A stretch of 64,000 nucleotides of DNA from Martinezella tropici (GTDB taxonomy: Bacteria; Pseudomonadota; Alphaproteobacteria; Rhizobiales; Rhizobiaceae): assembly GCF_008370325.1 (NCBI RefSeq), contig NZ_VNIP01000011.1, positions 496,001 to 560,000 on the forward strand, in the 5' to 3' direction. Below, one piece after another: positions 34,465-43,246 of this stretch (the first letter of the stretch is position 1; each line of letters opens with the position of its first letter). Under the pieces are notes generated by a model, which did no database searches, was not told where the DNA came from, and saw only the letters and a list, made by a program, of their open reading frames with translations. Both the position numbers and the translations under genes were made by a program.

Positions 34465-35333
34465 CAGTCTACGACATCTTCCTCGCGCCCTTCGCCGATT
34501 ATGGCTTCATGCGGCGCGCGCTGATTGCCTGCGTCTGCCTCGGCCTCGGCTCCGGGCCGATCGGCGTTTTCCTGATGCTCAGGCGCATGAGCTTGATGGG
34601 CGATGCCATGAGCCATGCCGTCCTGCCCGGGGCGGCCATCGGCTATTTGATTGCCGGCTCGCTGTCGCTGACGGCCATGGGGCTTGGCGGGCTCGTGGCC
34701 GGCCTTTCCGTGGCACTGCTATCAGGTCTCGTCAGCCGTGCGACCGTGCTGCAGGAAGATGCGAGCTTTGCCAGTTTCTATCTGACCTCGCTGGCGCTCG
34801 GCGTCCTCATCGTGTCGCTGCGCGGCTCCAACATCGATCTGCTGCATGTGCTCTTCGGCACCATTCTCGCAATCGATGCGCCTGCCCTCTACCAGATCGG
34901 CGCGATCACGACGGCGACGCTGCTCGCACTCGCCGTCATCTACCGGCCGCTCGTCATGGAATGCTTCGATCCCGGTTTCCTGCGCGCCGTCGGCGGACGC
35001 GGACCGCTCTATCACTTCCTGTTTTTGCTGCTGGTCGTGCTCAATCTGGTGGCAAGCTTTCAGGCACTCGGCACGCTGATGGCCGTCGGGCTGATGATGC
35101 TGCCGGCGGCCGTGGCGCAGCTCTGGTCGCGCAGCCTGCCTGCCATGATGACAATCGCAACGGGTACGGCGATGGCTTCAGGCTATCTCGGCCTTATTGC
35201 TTCCTACCATCTCGAATTTGCTTCAGGCCCGACCATCATCATCACCGCCAGCCTGATCTACGGCTTCTCCATTCTCTTCGCACCCTCGGGCCTTGCCCGG
35301 CGGTTCTTCCCCCGTCCCCATCTCCGGGGCTAA
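34461..35333 (+). CDS. Zinc/manganese ABC transporter permease
   Basis: 290 residues with eight or nine hydrophobic segments. ABC-3 family features: MRRALIACVCLGLGSGPIGVF and RRMSLMGDAMSHAVLPGAAIG near the N-terminus, then VLFGTILAIDAPALYQIG. This is the ZnuB/AztB type that forms the inner-membrane channel. Coupled to the ATPase gene by a 4-bp overlap and followed 19 bp later by the binding-protein gene. Confidence 0.93.
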   Translation: MTVYDIFLAPFADYGFMRRALIACVCLGLGSGPIGVFLMLRRMSLMGDAMSHAVLPGAAIGYLIAGSLSLTAMGLGGLVAGLSVALLSGLVSRATVLQEDASFASFYLTSLALGVLIVSLRGSNIDLLHVLFGTILAIDAPALYQIGAITTATLLALAVIYRPLVMECFDPGFLRAVGGRGPLYHFLFLLLVVLNLVASFQALGTLMAVGLMMLPAAVAQLWSRSLPAMMTIATGTAMASGYLGLIASYHLEFASGPTIIITASLIYGFSILFAPSGLARRFFPRPHLRG

Positions 35334-35352
35334 TCCGAACAAGGAGACTCGC

Positions 35353-36255
35353 ATGAACAAACAGAGACTGCTTCTCTCGGCGGCAGCGGCGGTCTTCGTC
35401 GCCTTCGGCGTCGCTGCACCCGCTTCCGCCGAGACGCTCAATGTCGTCGCGTCCTTCACCGTGCTTGCCGACGTGGTCAAGCATGTCGGCGGCGACCATG
35501 TGAAGGTGTCGAGCCTCGTCGGCCCGAACGGCGATCCCCATGAATTCGAGCCCTCGCCGGCCGATGCCAAGACGCTGAAGGCCGCCAAGGTCGTGTTCGT
35601 CAGCGGTGAGGGCCTGGAAGGCTGGATGGACCGCCTGATCAGCGCATCCGGCTACAAGGGAGCGCCTGTTGTCGCTTCCGAGGGCGTCAACACCCGCACC
35701 ATGGTCGACGACGGCAAGACGATCACCGATCCGCACGTCTGGAACAGCCCGGTCAATGTGAAGGTCTGGGTCGCCAATATCGAAAAGGCTCTTTCCGCCG
35801 CCGATCCGGCCGACGCCGCCGATTTCAAGGCCAATGCCGAGCGCTACACGAAGGTTCTGACCGAGCTTGATGCCTATGCGCACAGCAAGTTCGACAAGAT
35901 CCCGGACGATCGCCGCAAAGTGCTGACCAGCCACGACGCCTTCGGTTACTTCGGCCGCGAATACAAGGTCAGCTTCCTGTCGCCGCTTGGCGTTTCTACG
36001 GAAACGGAAGCGTCGGCCGCCGAGGTCGCCAAGCTGATCGAGCAGATCAAGGCCGAGCAGGTGAAGACTTATTTCTTCGAGAATTCGAACGATCCGCGCC
36101 TCGTCAAGCAGGTCGCCAAGGCAACCGGCGCCGAACCCGGCGGCGAGCTCTATGTCGAATCGCTTTCCAAGGCCAACGGACCGGCTTCGACTTACGAAAA
36201 AATGTTCCGTTATAACGTTGAGCAACTCGCGGCAGCGATGGCGAAATCGAGCTGA
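35353..36255 (+). CDS. Metal ABC transporter periplasmic binding protein (cluster A-I)
   Basis: 300 residues. Signal peptide 1-26 (ends ASA). Metal-ligand positions are conserved: NGDPHEFEPSPADAK (first His), TDPHVWNSPVN (second His), TSHDAFGYFGREY (third His) and ENSNDPRLV (Asp). Unlike ZnuA it lacks a long His-rich loop, and it resembles AztC. AAGGAGACTCGC precedes the ATG. No AztD metallochaperone gene follows. Zinc is the likely cargo given the upstream palindrome; manganese remains possible. Confidence 0.92.
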   Translation: MNKQRLLLSAAAAVFVAFGVAAPASAETLNVVASFTVLADVVKHVGGDHVKVSSLVGPNGDPHEFEPSPADAKTLKAAKVVFVSGEGLEGWMDRLISASGYKGAPVVASEGVNTRTMVDDGKTITDPHVWNSPVNVKVWVANIEKALSAADPADAADFKANAERYTKVLTELDAYAHSKFDKIPDDRRKVLTSHDAFGYFGREYKVSFLSPLGVSTETEASAAEVAKLIEQIKAEQVKTYFFENSNDPRLVKQVAKATGAEPGGELYVESLSKANGPASTYEKMFRYNVEQLAAAMAKSS

Positions 36256-36358
36256 GACAGCCGAACAAGCATGGCCGTGGACATATGCCCGCGGCCTCCT
36301 CTCAAGGACAAGATCCAATACAAAGCATGCCGTAGCGCTGAGGCTTTGACGGCAAATG

Positions 36359-36384
36359 CATAATAAGTTATATAACTTATTATG
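36359..36384. promoter_or_regulatory. 26-bp perfect palindrome, MarR operator candidate
   Basis: Each half is CATAATAAGTTAT; the two halves are exact complements with no centre gap. It ends 20 bp before the MarR-gene ATG (36405). AT-rich palindromes next to marR genes are usual autoregulatory sites. It is the longest perfect short palindrome I noticed in the window. Confidence 0.7.
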
Positions 36385-36404
36385 TGATGGAGTTGGGAAG
36401 CGCC

Positions 36405-36899
36405 ATGGTCGAGGATATCGTGAAATCGCTGGGATTCCTTTGTCTCGGCAGCCGCTTTCGCCGTATCGGCGAACGACTTCAGGCAGACACACAGCAGATT
36501 ATGGAGGAGCTCGGCGTCTCACTCCAGTCTGCTCAATATCCCTTCCTGGCCGCGATCGACCGGGCTGGCCCGCTTACCATCGGCGAACTTGCCCAAGCTG
36601 TCGGCATCACCCAGCCGGGCGCCACGCGCACCGTCTCTCAGCTTTTGGAACTGGGTTATGTCGACATGCAGGCCTCGCCCGAAGACCAGCGCCGAAGACT
36701 GGTCTCGCTGACGCCGCAAGGACAGGAACTCATCGATTATTCGAAACGATTCGTCTGGCCGCGTATCCAACAGGCGGTAACCGAACTCTGCGGCGAGAGT
36801 TCCGGGCCGATCCTGCAACAACTCGCGGCAATCGAGGACGGGCTTGCCGAAGCGCCGCTTGCCCGTCGGGGCAGTCCCGACAAGGAGCAGAAACGATGA
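36405..36899 (+). CDS. MarR-family transcriptional regulator
   Basis: 164 residues. The winged helix is clear: YPFLAAIDRAGPLTIGELAQ, VGITQPGATRTVSQLLELGY, then the wing ASPEDQRRRLVSLTPQGQEL. ATG 36405 (MVEDIVKSLG) is chosen because the earlier GTG/ATG at 36384/36387 fall in or against the palindrome. Its stop overlaps the GNAT gene start by 4 bp, so the regulator and the acetyltransferase form an operon that the regulator probably controls. Confidence 0.9.
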   Translation: MVEDIVKSLGFLCLGSRFRRIGERLQADTQQIMEELGVSLQSAQYPFLAAIDRAGPLTIGELAQAVGITQPGATRTVSQLLELGYVDMQASPEDQRRRLVSLTPQGQELIDYSKRFVWPRIQQAVTELCGESSGPILQQLAAIEDGLAEAPLARRGSPDKEQKR

Positions 36900-37582
36900 G
36901 CCATATTCTCGACCGACCGGCCTGGAGCGCGCTGCGAACCGCCCACGCGACGCTGGCCGAAGGCAGCGAGCTCGCTCTCCGCTATCCGCCTTCCATCGTG
37001 CCTTTCGCCGCGCCTGCCGATGATACGGCGGAAAGCCTGGAGGCCTTGCAGAGCCTGCCGGCCGCCGACGAGATCATGGCGCTCGTGGAAGCCGTCCCCC
37101 TCCCACTCCCCCAGGGCTTGGCAATCGTCTCCGAAGGCAAGCTGGTGCAGATGATCGCGGAACGACCCTATGAGCAGATCTTCGACAGCCGGATCGAACC
37201 GCTGACGGAAGCCGATGCAACAGAGATGCTTGCCCTGGCCACGCTGACCAAACCCGGCCCGTTTACGCTGCGCGCCCAAAGTCTCGGCACGTTTTGGGGT
37301 GTGAAGATCGATGGTCGCCTCATTGCCATGGCCGGCCAGCGCATGCGCCAGCCTGGCTTTACCGAACTCAGCGGCCTTTGCACCCATCCCGATTTTCAAG
37401 GGCGCGGCCTCGGCACCCTGCTCTTCCGCTTCGTTGCAGGCGAGATCTCAGCGAGAGACGAAACCGTCTACCTGCATGCCTATGCCACGAACACATCTGC
37501 GATCTCGCTTTACAACGCGATGGGCTTCCGCTCGCGCTCCGAGATGAACCTCCGTGTCGTCGTGCCCAGGCGGCCAGCATGA
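36896..37582 (+). CDS. GNAT-family N-acetyltransferase
   Basis: 228 residues. The C-terminal 130 residues form the GNAT domain: LGTFWGVKIDGRLIAMAGQRM, ELSGLCTHPDFQGRGLGTLL (acetyl-CoA loop QGRGLG) and TSAISLYNAMGFRSRSEM. The N-terminal 90 residues form an extra domain typical of the FR47-like subgroup. It is translationally coupled to the MarR gene, a frequent pairing in resistance or detoxification loci; the substrate is unknown. Confidence 0.9.
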   Translation: MSHILDRPAWSALRTAHATLAEGSELALRYPPSIVPFAAPADDTAESLEALQSLPAADEIMALVEAVPLPLPQGLAIVSEGKLVQMIAERPYEQIFDSRIEPLTEADATEMLALATLTKPGPFTLRAQSLGTFWGVKIDGRLIAMAGQRMRQPGFTELSGLCTHPDFQGRGLGTLLFRFVAGEISARDETVYLHAYATNTSAISLYNAMGFRSRSEMNLRVVVPRRPA

Positions 37583-37615
37583 CCATGGCCGCAGTCTGCG
37601 CCTACAGCCCGTTCA

Positions 37616-37924
37616 TTAAAGATTGAAATCGAAGACCATCAGGCCGGCCAGGCCGCCATCCGTGGACGAAACGATCCGGTCGCCGACGGCGACATGATCG
37701 GGATGCACCAGATAGGCATCACGCGCTTCGACACTTTCAAAGGTGACGACAAATCCGTCCGCGAAACCGCCATGCAGCCCCTCGGGCGAGACGTTCGGTC
37801 CATATTTGAAATCGACAATGCCCGGAATGACCTTCTGCAAGGCGGCGACCGATTCGAAGAGCGCCCTCTTCTCGTCCTGTGTCATGGCGGATTTGAGCCT
37901 AAGAAAAACGCAATGCAGGATCAT
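37616..37924 (-). CDS. Dabb (stress-responsive A/B barrel) protein
   Basis: 102 residues. Dabb pattern: MILHCVFLRLKSAMTQDEKR, LQKVIPGIVDFKYGPNVSP, GFADGFVVTFESVEARDAYL and a C-terminal HPDHVAVGDRIV. It is another small dimeric barrel of the ABM/NIPSNAP superfamily, with no assigned reaction. It converges on the GNAT gene and is separated from argP by 125 bp. Confidence 0.88.
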   Translation of the reverse strand: MILHCVFLRLKSAMTQDEKRALFESVAALQKVIPGIVDFKYGPNVSPEGLHGGFADGFVVTFESVEARDAYLVHPDHVAVGDRIVSSTDGGLAGLMVFDFNL

Positions 37925-38049
37925 CAGTCAATCTCCCTGGAAGTCGGGAGCAGCATAGAGGGAAAGGGCAGCGGGGCAAGGCACCGATTCGCGAACATTG
38001 CGTTCCAGGCGGCGGGGCGAATGGCAACGTGTTCAGCTCGAAGCGCAGC

Positions 38050-38949
38050 TCACGCCGATAGATGGTATTTGGCTGTTGCGATGATGTCACGCGTCAATTC
38101 GGCAAGCCGATCGGCGGCGAGGCGGCTCACCTGCCAATATAATGGAATGTCCAACGGGGTGTCGGGAATAAGCTCGATCAAGCGCCCGGCCTGTAGATGT
38201 TCCCGCACGAGCTGGACGGGATTCATGCCCCACGCCATGCCTGAGAGGCTGGCATCGACGAAGCCTTGAGTCGACGGCAGCCAGTGGCTCGGATAGGCAA
38301 AATCCTTTCCGAATGTCTGGCGTATCCACTGGCTTTGAAGCCTGTCCTTCTGGTTGAAGGTCAAGGCCGGTGCATTCATGACCGCTTCCGGGGTCACGCC
38401 CGCTTTAAAATGCCGGGCGATGAAATCGGGGCTTGCAGTCGCATGATAGCGGAGCGCGCCGAGGAATGTGCGCCGGCATCCCTGGATCGGCTTTTCCAGG
38501 CTGGTGACGGCCGCAATCACCCGCCCGCGCTGCAGCCATTCGGCGGTATGATCCTGATCGTCGATGGCGATATTCAACAGATAGGGAGAGCGTTTGGCAA
38601 AACCCGATATGGCTTCCACGAACCACGTCCCGAGGCTATCGGCATTCGTGGCAATGTGAAGCGTTACCTTTTGCTTGGGCTCCCCCGGATCGACGAGCGT
38701 CGGCAGGCGTCCGAAAAGCTCGTCTTCCAGCATGCCGACATTTTCCATATGGCGGCAGAGCCATTCGCCCTTCTCCGTCGCGGTGCAGGGATTGCCCCTG
38801 ATGATCAGAACGACGCCGAGGCGCTCCTCAAGCTGTTTCACCCGCTGCGAGACCGCTGACGGCGTCACGTTCAGAATGCCCGCAGCCTTTTCGAAGCTGC
38901 CGGTTTGTACGATCATCGAGACGGCACGGAGAGCCGAATAGTCGAGCAT
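38050..38949 (-). CDS. argP: LysR-family regulator ArgP
   Basis: 299 residues. The LysR winged helix (DYSALRAVSMIVQTGSFEKA, LNVTPSAVSQRVKQLEERLG) and the ArgP-specific IIRGNPCTATEKGEWLCRH are diagnostic. ArgP (IciA/LysG) senses lysine and arginine and activates the basic amino-acid exporter next door. The divergent LysE gene begins 164 bp away, the classical arrangement. Confidence 0.92.
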   Translation of the reverse strand: MLDYSALRAVSMIVQTGSFEKAAGILNVTPSAVSQRVKQLEERLGVVLIIRGNPCTATEKGEWLCRHMENVGMLEDELFGRLPTLVDPGEPKQKVTLHIATNADSLGTWFVEAISGFAKRSPYLLNIAIDDQDHTAEWLQRGRVIAAVTSLEKPIQGCRRTFLGALRYHATASPDFIARHFKAGVTPEAVMNAPALTFNQKDRLQSQWIRQTFGKDFAYPSHWLPSTQGFVDASLSGMAWGMNPVQLVREHLQAGRLIELIPDTPLDIPLYWQVSRLAADRLAELTRDIIATAKYHLSA

Positions 38950-39012
38950 GGCTTAGTTTTTCTTAATTGGGATTAGCAACATTAATTAGCCTAAATCCAC
39001 ATATGGCGATAC

Positions 39013-39042
39013 CGAAATGCTCATTCGTTTCGGAGCATTTCG
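39013..39042. promoter_or_regulatory. Hairpin 1 in the lysE leader
   Basis: CGAAATGCTC-N10-GAGCATTTCG: perfect 10-bp arms in the argP/lysE intergenic region, 70-100 bp before the lysE start. It could be an ArgP operator feature or a transcript hairpin. Confidence 0.5.
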
Positions 39043-39062
39043 CTAGAGTCTTTCGCTTTTGC

Positions 39063-39106
39063 GCAATTCCGGACGGAAAACCGCTTCGCACTTTTCCTGG
39101 AATTGC
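39063..39106. repeat. Rhizobial hairpin repeat, copy A, covering the lysE RBS
   Basis: GCAATTCC...GGAATTGC arms around GAAAACCGCTTCGCACTTTTC, the core of a repeat found twice more in this window (43247-43304 and 61774-61825). The right arm ends 7 bp before the lysE ATG and contains GGAA, the only Shine-Dalgarno-like sequence there. Confidence 0.75.
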
Positions 39107-39113
39107 TCCAAGC

Positions 39114-39722
39114 ATGAATTTTTCGATTTACCTGACGGGCCTCACGATGGGGCTTAGCTTGATTGTCGCGATCGGCGCGCAAAACGCTTTCGTCCTGCGC
39201 CAGGGCCTTCGCAACGACCATGTATTCGCCGTCTGTCTTGCCTGCGCGCTTTCCGATGCCGCGCTCATCGTGCTTGGCGTGACGAGTTTTCGGCAGATTG
39301 CCGCCCTGCTTCCCTGGCTCGATCCGGTCATGCGCTATGCGGGAGCGGCCTTCCTCATCTGGTATGGAGCCAGGAGCCTCCATTCCGCCTTTCGTTCGTC
39401 GGCGGTACTGGCTGCCGGAGAGGCGAAATCATCGAGTTTTCGGCAGACACTTGCTATGTGCCTGGCGCTCACCTGGCTCAACCCGCATGTCTATCTCGAT
39501 ACCGTCGTGCTGCTCGGCACGATCTCGACCCGGTTCCCCGGGCACGAGATTTCGTTTGCAACGGGTGCCATGACGGGCTCTTTCCTGTTCTTCTTTTCGC
39601 TCGGCTTCGGCGCGAGATGGCTAAGGCCGATCTTCGCCAAACCCGCCTCCTGGCGCATTCTGGAAACGCTCATCGCTTTTGTCATGTGGATGATTGCCAC
39701 CAAACTATTGAGCGGGATATGA
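39114..39722 (+). CDS. LysE/ArgO-family amino-acid exporter
   Basis: 202 residues with about six hydrophobic segments. The LysE signature is GLSLIVAIGAQNAFVLRQGL near the N-terminus, with CLALTWLNPHVYLDTVVLLG in the middle. It exports lysine and/or arginine across the inner membrane. ATG 39114 is the conserved start. It is divergent from argP, and its leader carries two hairpins. The DapA-like gene follows in the same direction. Confidence 0.93.
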   Translation: MNFSIYLTGLTMGLSLIVAIGAQNAFVLRQGLRNDHVFAVCLACALSDAALIVLGVTSFRQIAALLPWLDPVMRYAGAAFLIWYGARSLHSAFRSSAVLAAGEAKSSSFRQTLAMCLALTWLNPHVYLDTVVLLGTISTRFPGHEISFATGAMTGSFLFFFSLGFGARWLRPIFAKPASWRILETLIAFVMWMIATKLLSGI

Positions 39723-39803
39723 CTTGCGCGGCCTATTCATGGGCAAACAACCGGTTTTCGATCGCTGCGGTTGTCCGGAGCTCGATGAAGGATGAAGACA
39801 ATC

Positions 39804-40694
39804 ATGACGCTCTTTACTGGTCTTTCGGCCTTTCCCATTACCCCGGCCGATGCTTCCGGACGCGTTGATACTGCAGCGCTCACGCGTCTGCTTGAACGCA
39901 TCCATCTGGCCGGCGCCGATTCCGTTGGCTTGCTCGGCAGCACCGGCGGCTACGCCTTTCTTTCACGCGACGAGCGTCGGCGCGCCGTGCAGGCGGCGAT
40001 GACAAGTGTCGGCGGCAAAATGCCTGTCATCGTCGGTGTCGGAGCCTTGCGGACCGACGAAGCGCAGGCATTGGCGCGCGACGCCAAGGCTGCCGGCGCG
40101 GTCGGGCTGTTGCTTGCCCCCATGTCCTATACGCCGCTGGTGGAGGAAGAGGTCTACCAGCATTTCGCCGCCGTCGCGGAGGCCGGCGATCTCCCGCTCT
40201 GCATCTATAACAATCCAGGCACGACGAAATTTACCTTCAGCCACGAACTGATTGCGCGGCTGGCAAAGGTGGCGAATATCGGGGCGGTGAAGATGCCCTT
40301 GCCGCAAGGAGGCGATTTCCAGGGAGAGATGGCACGTCTGCGCCAGGAAACGCCAAAGGGCTTCGCTATCGGCTATAGCGGCGATTGGGGAGCGGCGGCC
40401 GGGCTACTGGCGGGTTGCGACGCTTGGTATAGCGTGATCGCCGGTCTTCTGCCCGCCGAAGCACTGGCCCTCACAAGGGCGGCCCAAGCCGGCGACACCG
40501 CCGAAGCCGAACGGCTCGATCAAAAGTTCCAGCCGGTATGGAGCTTGTTCGAGGAGTTCGGCAGCTTCCGTGTGATGTACGCGATTGCGGAAGCACTCGA
40601 TCTTTGCAGCATCGATCCGCCGCGCCCGATCTTGCCGCTCTCCGCAGCCGAAAAGCCGCGCGTGAGAAGCGCACTCGATCACATCCTGATGTGA
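39804..40694 (+). CDS. Dihydrodipicolinate synthase family protein
   Basis: About 296 residues. DapA/NAL fold: GLSAFPITPADASGRVD, GLLGSTGGYAFLSRDERR, CIYNNPGTTKFTFS (catalytic Tyr) and IGAVKMPLPQG (Schiff-base Lys). The lysine and tyrosine show it is an active aldolase-type enzyme. Divergence from true DapA (Gly-Gly instead of the usual TGE in the substrate loop) suggests another pyruvate-dependent lyase. ATG 39792 is possible, but its AAGG is too close. Beside argP-lysE. Confidence 0.85.
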   Translation: MTLFTGLSAFPITPADASGRVDTAALTRLLERIHLAGADSVGLLGSTGGYAFLSRDERRRAVQAAMTSVGGKMPVIVGVGALRTDEAQALARDAKAAGAVGLLLAPMSYTPLVEEEVYQHFAAVAEAGDLPLCIYNNPGTTKFTFSHELIARLAKVANIGAVKMPLPQGGDFQGEMARLRQETPKGFAIGYSGDWGAAAGLLAGCDAWYSVIAGLLPAEALALTRAAQAGDTAEAERLDQKFQPVWSLFEEFGSFRVMYAIAEALDLCSIDPPRPILPLSAAEKPRVRSALDHILM

Positions 40695-40739
40695 TCGCTT
40701 CAATGCGGCTCGGCAATTCCTATCTCATCGCCAGCGGGC

Positions 40740-41180
40740 CTACTTCTTCTTGAAAGGCTCCATGCCCTTGCGCGCCAGCTCGTCGGCCCGCTCGTTTTCC
40801 GGGTGCCCTGCATGGCCCTTGACCCAGTGCAGCGTCACCTTGTGCCTGTTATAGGCCTCATCCAGCGCCTGCCAGAGCTCGGCATTCTTCACCGGCTTCT
40901 TGTCGGCGGTCTTCCAGCCGTTCTTCTTCCAGCCGAAGATCCATTTGGTGATGCCGTCCTTGACGTAGACGCTGTCGGTATAGAGATCGACCTCGCACGG
41001 CGTCTTCAGGGCGCCGAGCGCCGAGATCGCCGCCATCAGCTCCATGCGGTTGTTGGTCGTATTCGCCTCGCCGCCGGAGAGGTCTTTCTCCACCTCGCCG
41101 TAGCGAAGTACCGCCCCCCAGCCGCCGGGACCGGGATTGCCGGAGCAGGCGCCGTCCGTAAAAATATCGACGTGCTTCAT
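40740..41180 (-). CDS. rnhA: Ribonuclease HI
   Basis: 146 residues. It degrades the RNA strand of RNA-DNA hybrids. Catalytic acids are present: Asp in VDIFTDGACSGNPGPGGWGA, Glu in NNRMELMAAI, Asp in LYTDSVYVKDGI and the last Asp in HPENERADELAR. The basic handle region (WKKNGWKTADKKPVKN) is complete. Its ATG overlaps the thrB stop by 4 bp. Confidence 0.97.
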   Translation of the reverse strand: MKHVDIFTDGACSGNPGPGGWGAVLRYGEVEKDLSGGEANTTNNRMELMAAISALGALKTPCEVDLYTDSVYVKDGITKWIFGWKKNGWKTADKKPVKNAELWQALDEAYNRHKVTLHWVKGHAGHPENERADELARKGMEPFKKK

Positions 41181-42142
41181 GCCTTCAGCCCATATTCGGC
41201 TGATGAAGCGATCTGGCGGTGGAAGCGCAGCTTGCGCAGATATTCGATCGGATCCTTCTTGGTGACCATCGCACCGGCCGGGGTTGTCAGCCAATCATAG
41301 AGGCGCGTCAGGAAGAAACGCAGCGCCGAGCCGCGGGCAAGCGTCGGCAAGGCGGCGATTTCTGTTGCGCTCAGCGGCCGCACACTCTGATAGCCCTCGA
41401 GCAGCGCCATGCCCTTGGTGATGTTGTAGGCATGGTCCTTTTCGAAGCACCAGGCATTGAGGCAGATCGAGACGTCGTAGGCGAGCTGATCGTTACAGGC
41501 GAAATAGAAATCGATCAGGCCGGACAGCGTGTTGCCGAGGAAGAAGACATTGTCCGGGAAAAGATCGGCATGGATGACGCCTTCCGGCAGGTTTTTCGGC
41601 CAATGCTTTCCAAGGAAATCGAGTTCGCTGCGGATCTCATCCTGCAGGCCGGCCTCGACCTCATCGGCGCGCGCCTCGGACTTCTCCCAGAGCGTCTGCC
41701 AGCCCTCGAGCGACAGCGCGTTTGGGCGGCGGATGTCGAAACCTTCGCCGGCAATATGCATGGCGGCCAGCGCCTTGCCGACTTCGCGGCAATGATGCGC
41801 CTCGGGCTTGCGCAGCCACATGCCTTCGAGGAAAGAAATCAGGGCGGCAGGGCGGCCGGAGAGATGGCCGAGCAAGGCGCCGTCACGGCGCGGCAAGGGC
41901 AACGGGCAGGACAGGCCGCGGCTCGCAAGGTGCTGCATCAACCCAAGGAAGAACGGCAGATCGCCTTTGTCGACGCGCTTCTCGTAAAGCGTCAGGATCA
42001 GCGGATCGCGGCTCGTATGCAGCAGGAAGTTCGAATTCTCGACGCCTTCGGCAATGCCCTTGTAGGAGAGCAACTCGCCGACATCATACTCGGTCAGGAA
42101 CCACTTCAAATCGTCTTCGGTAATATCGGTATAAACGGCCAC
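41177..42142 (-). CDS. thrB: Homoserine kinase, APH-fold type
   Basis: 321 residues. It phosphorylates homoserine to O-phosphohomoserine, the substrate of ThrC. This is the ThrB_alpha_rhizobial type with a choline-kinase-like fold: YDVGELLSYKGIAEGVENSN, catalytic VIHADLFPDNVFFLG (Asp) and metal-binding GLIDFYFACNDQLAYDVS. The start codon is GTG at 42142. Gene order ispH-thrB-rnhA is conserved in Rhizobiales. Confidence 0.96.
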   Translation of the reverse strand: MAVYTDITEDDLKWFLTEYDVGELLSYKGIAEGVENSNFLLHTSRDPLILTLYEKRVDKGDLPFFLGLMQHLASRGLSCPLPLPRRDGALLGHLSGRPAALISFLEGMWLRKPEAHHCREVGKALAAMHIAGEGFDIRRPNALSLEGWQTLWEKSEARADEVEAGLQDEIRSELDFLGKHWPKNLPEGVIHADLFPDNVFFLGNTLSGLIDFYFACNDQLAYDVSICLNAWCFEKDHAYNITKGMALLEGYQSVRPLSATEIAALPTLARGSALRFFLTRLYDWLTTPAGAMVTKKDPIEYLRKLRFHRQIASSAEYGLKA

Positions 42143-42175
42143 GAAACAGTCCTGAACTTGAGCGCCTTGGGTCGG

Positions 42176-43183
42176 CTATTCGCCGTTGACGAAAGCCATG
42201 TCTGATGTCGTCAGCTCTATACTGCGAAGCTCGCGATTGACGAGGAAATTCTCGGTTTCCTTCACAGTTTCAGCAAGTTCCACGACGGCATTATAGCGAG
42301 CGCGGAACGCTTCGATGATCTCGTTGACGATGACTTCTGGCGCAGATGCACCAGCCGAGAGGCCGACTGTTTTGATGTCGCCGACATTGTCCCAGTCGAT
42401 CTCCGAGGCACGTTGGACGAGAACGGATTTCTTCGCCCCTGCCCTGAGCGCCACTTCGACGAGACGCTTGGAATTGGAGGAATTCGGCGCGCCGACGACG
42501 ATGAAGAGATCGCAACCCGGAGCCGCCTCCTTCACCACTTCCTGGCGGTTGGTCGTGGCATAGCAGATCGAGTCCGCCGCGGGCGCGGTCAGATTGGGGA
42601 AGCGCTCCTGCAGGCGTGCGATGACGCCGGCGGTATCGTCGACCGAGAGCGTCGTCTGAGTGACGAAACCGAGATTGTCGGGATCATCAGGCTGGTAGAC
42701 GTCAGCATCCTCCACCGTCTCGATCAGCGACACGGCTCCCTCGGGCAGCTGGCCCATGGTGCCGATCACTTCCGGATGGCCGGCATGGCCGATCAGCACG
42801 ACATGGCGGCCGAGGCGATTGTGGCGCATCGCCTGCTTGTGCACTTTGGAGACCAGCGGACAGGTGGCATCGAGATAGAAGAGATTGCGCGCATCGGCGT
42901 CCGCCGGCACGGATTTCGGCACGCCATGGGCCGAGAAGACGACGGGCTGGGCGCGATGCTCGGCCGGGATTTCGTTCAGCTCCTCGACGAAGATGGCGCC
43001 CTTGGCCTCCAAGCCTTCGACGACATAGCGATTGTGTACGATCTCGTGGCGGACATAAACCGGCGCGCCATAGGCCTTCAGCGCCAGAACGACGATCTGG
43101 ATGGCGCGGTCGACGCCGGCGCAGAAGCCGCGCGGCCCGCAAAGCCGGATGGTCAGGTCAGGTTTGGAAACGGCTACGTTCAT
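42176..43183 (-). CDS. ispH: 4-hydroxy-3-methylbut-2-enyl diphosphate reductase
   Basis: 335 residues. The last step of the MEP isoprenoid pathway, yielding IPP and DMAPP. The iron-sulfur cysteines are Cys21 (GFCAGVDRAI), Cys108 (DATCPLVSKVHKQ) and Cys207 (ADSICYATTNRQ). The catalytic TTNRQ and the HEIVHN region are intact. ATG 43183 follows GGAAGAGAT. First gene of the minus-strand ispH-thrB-rnhA run. Confidence 0.97.
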   Translation of the reverse strand: MNVAVSKPDLTIRLCGPRGFCAGVDRAIQIVVLALKAYGAPVYVRHEIVHNRYVVEGLEAKGAIFVEELNEIPAEHRAQPVVFSAHGVPKSVPADADARNLFYLDATCPLVSKVHKQAMRHNRLGRHVVLIGHAGHPEVIGTMGQLPEGAVSLIETVEDADVYQPDDPDNLGFVTQTTLSVDDTAGVIARLQERFPNLTAPAADSICYATTNRQEVVKEAAPGCDLFIVVGAPNSSNSKRLVEVALRAGAKKSVLVQRASEIDWDNVGDIKTVGLSAGASAPEVIVNEIIEAFRARYNAVVELAETVKETENFLVNRELRSIELTTSDMAFVNGE

Positions 43184-43246
43184 ATCTCTTCCGAAATGCG
43201 CGACGATGACTTGAGCATAGATAAGGCTGCCCGACGCCTGCGTCAT

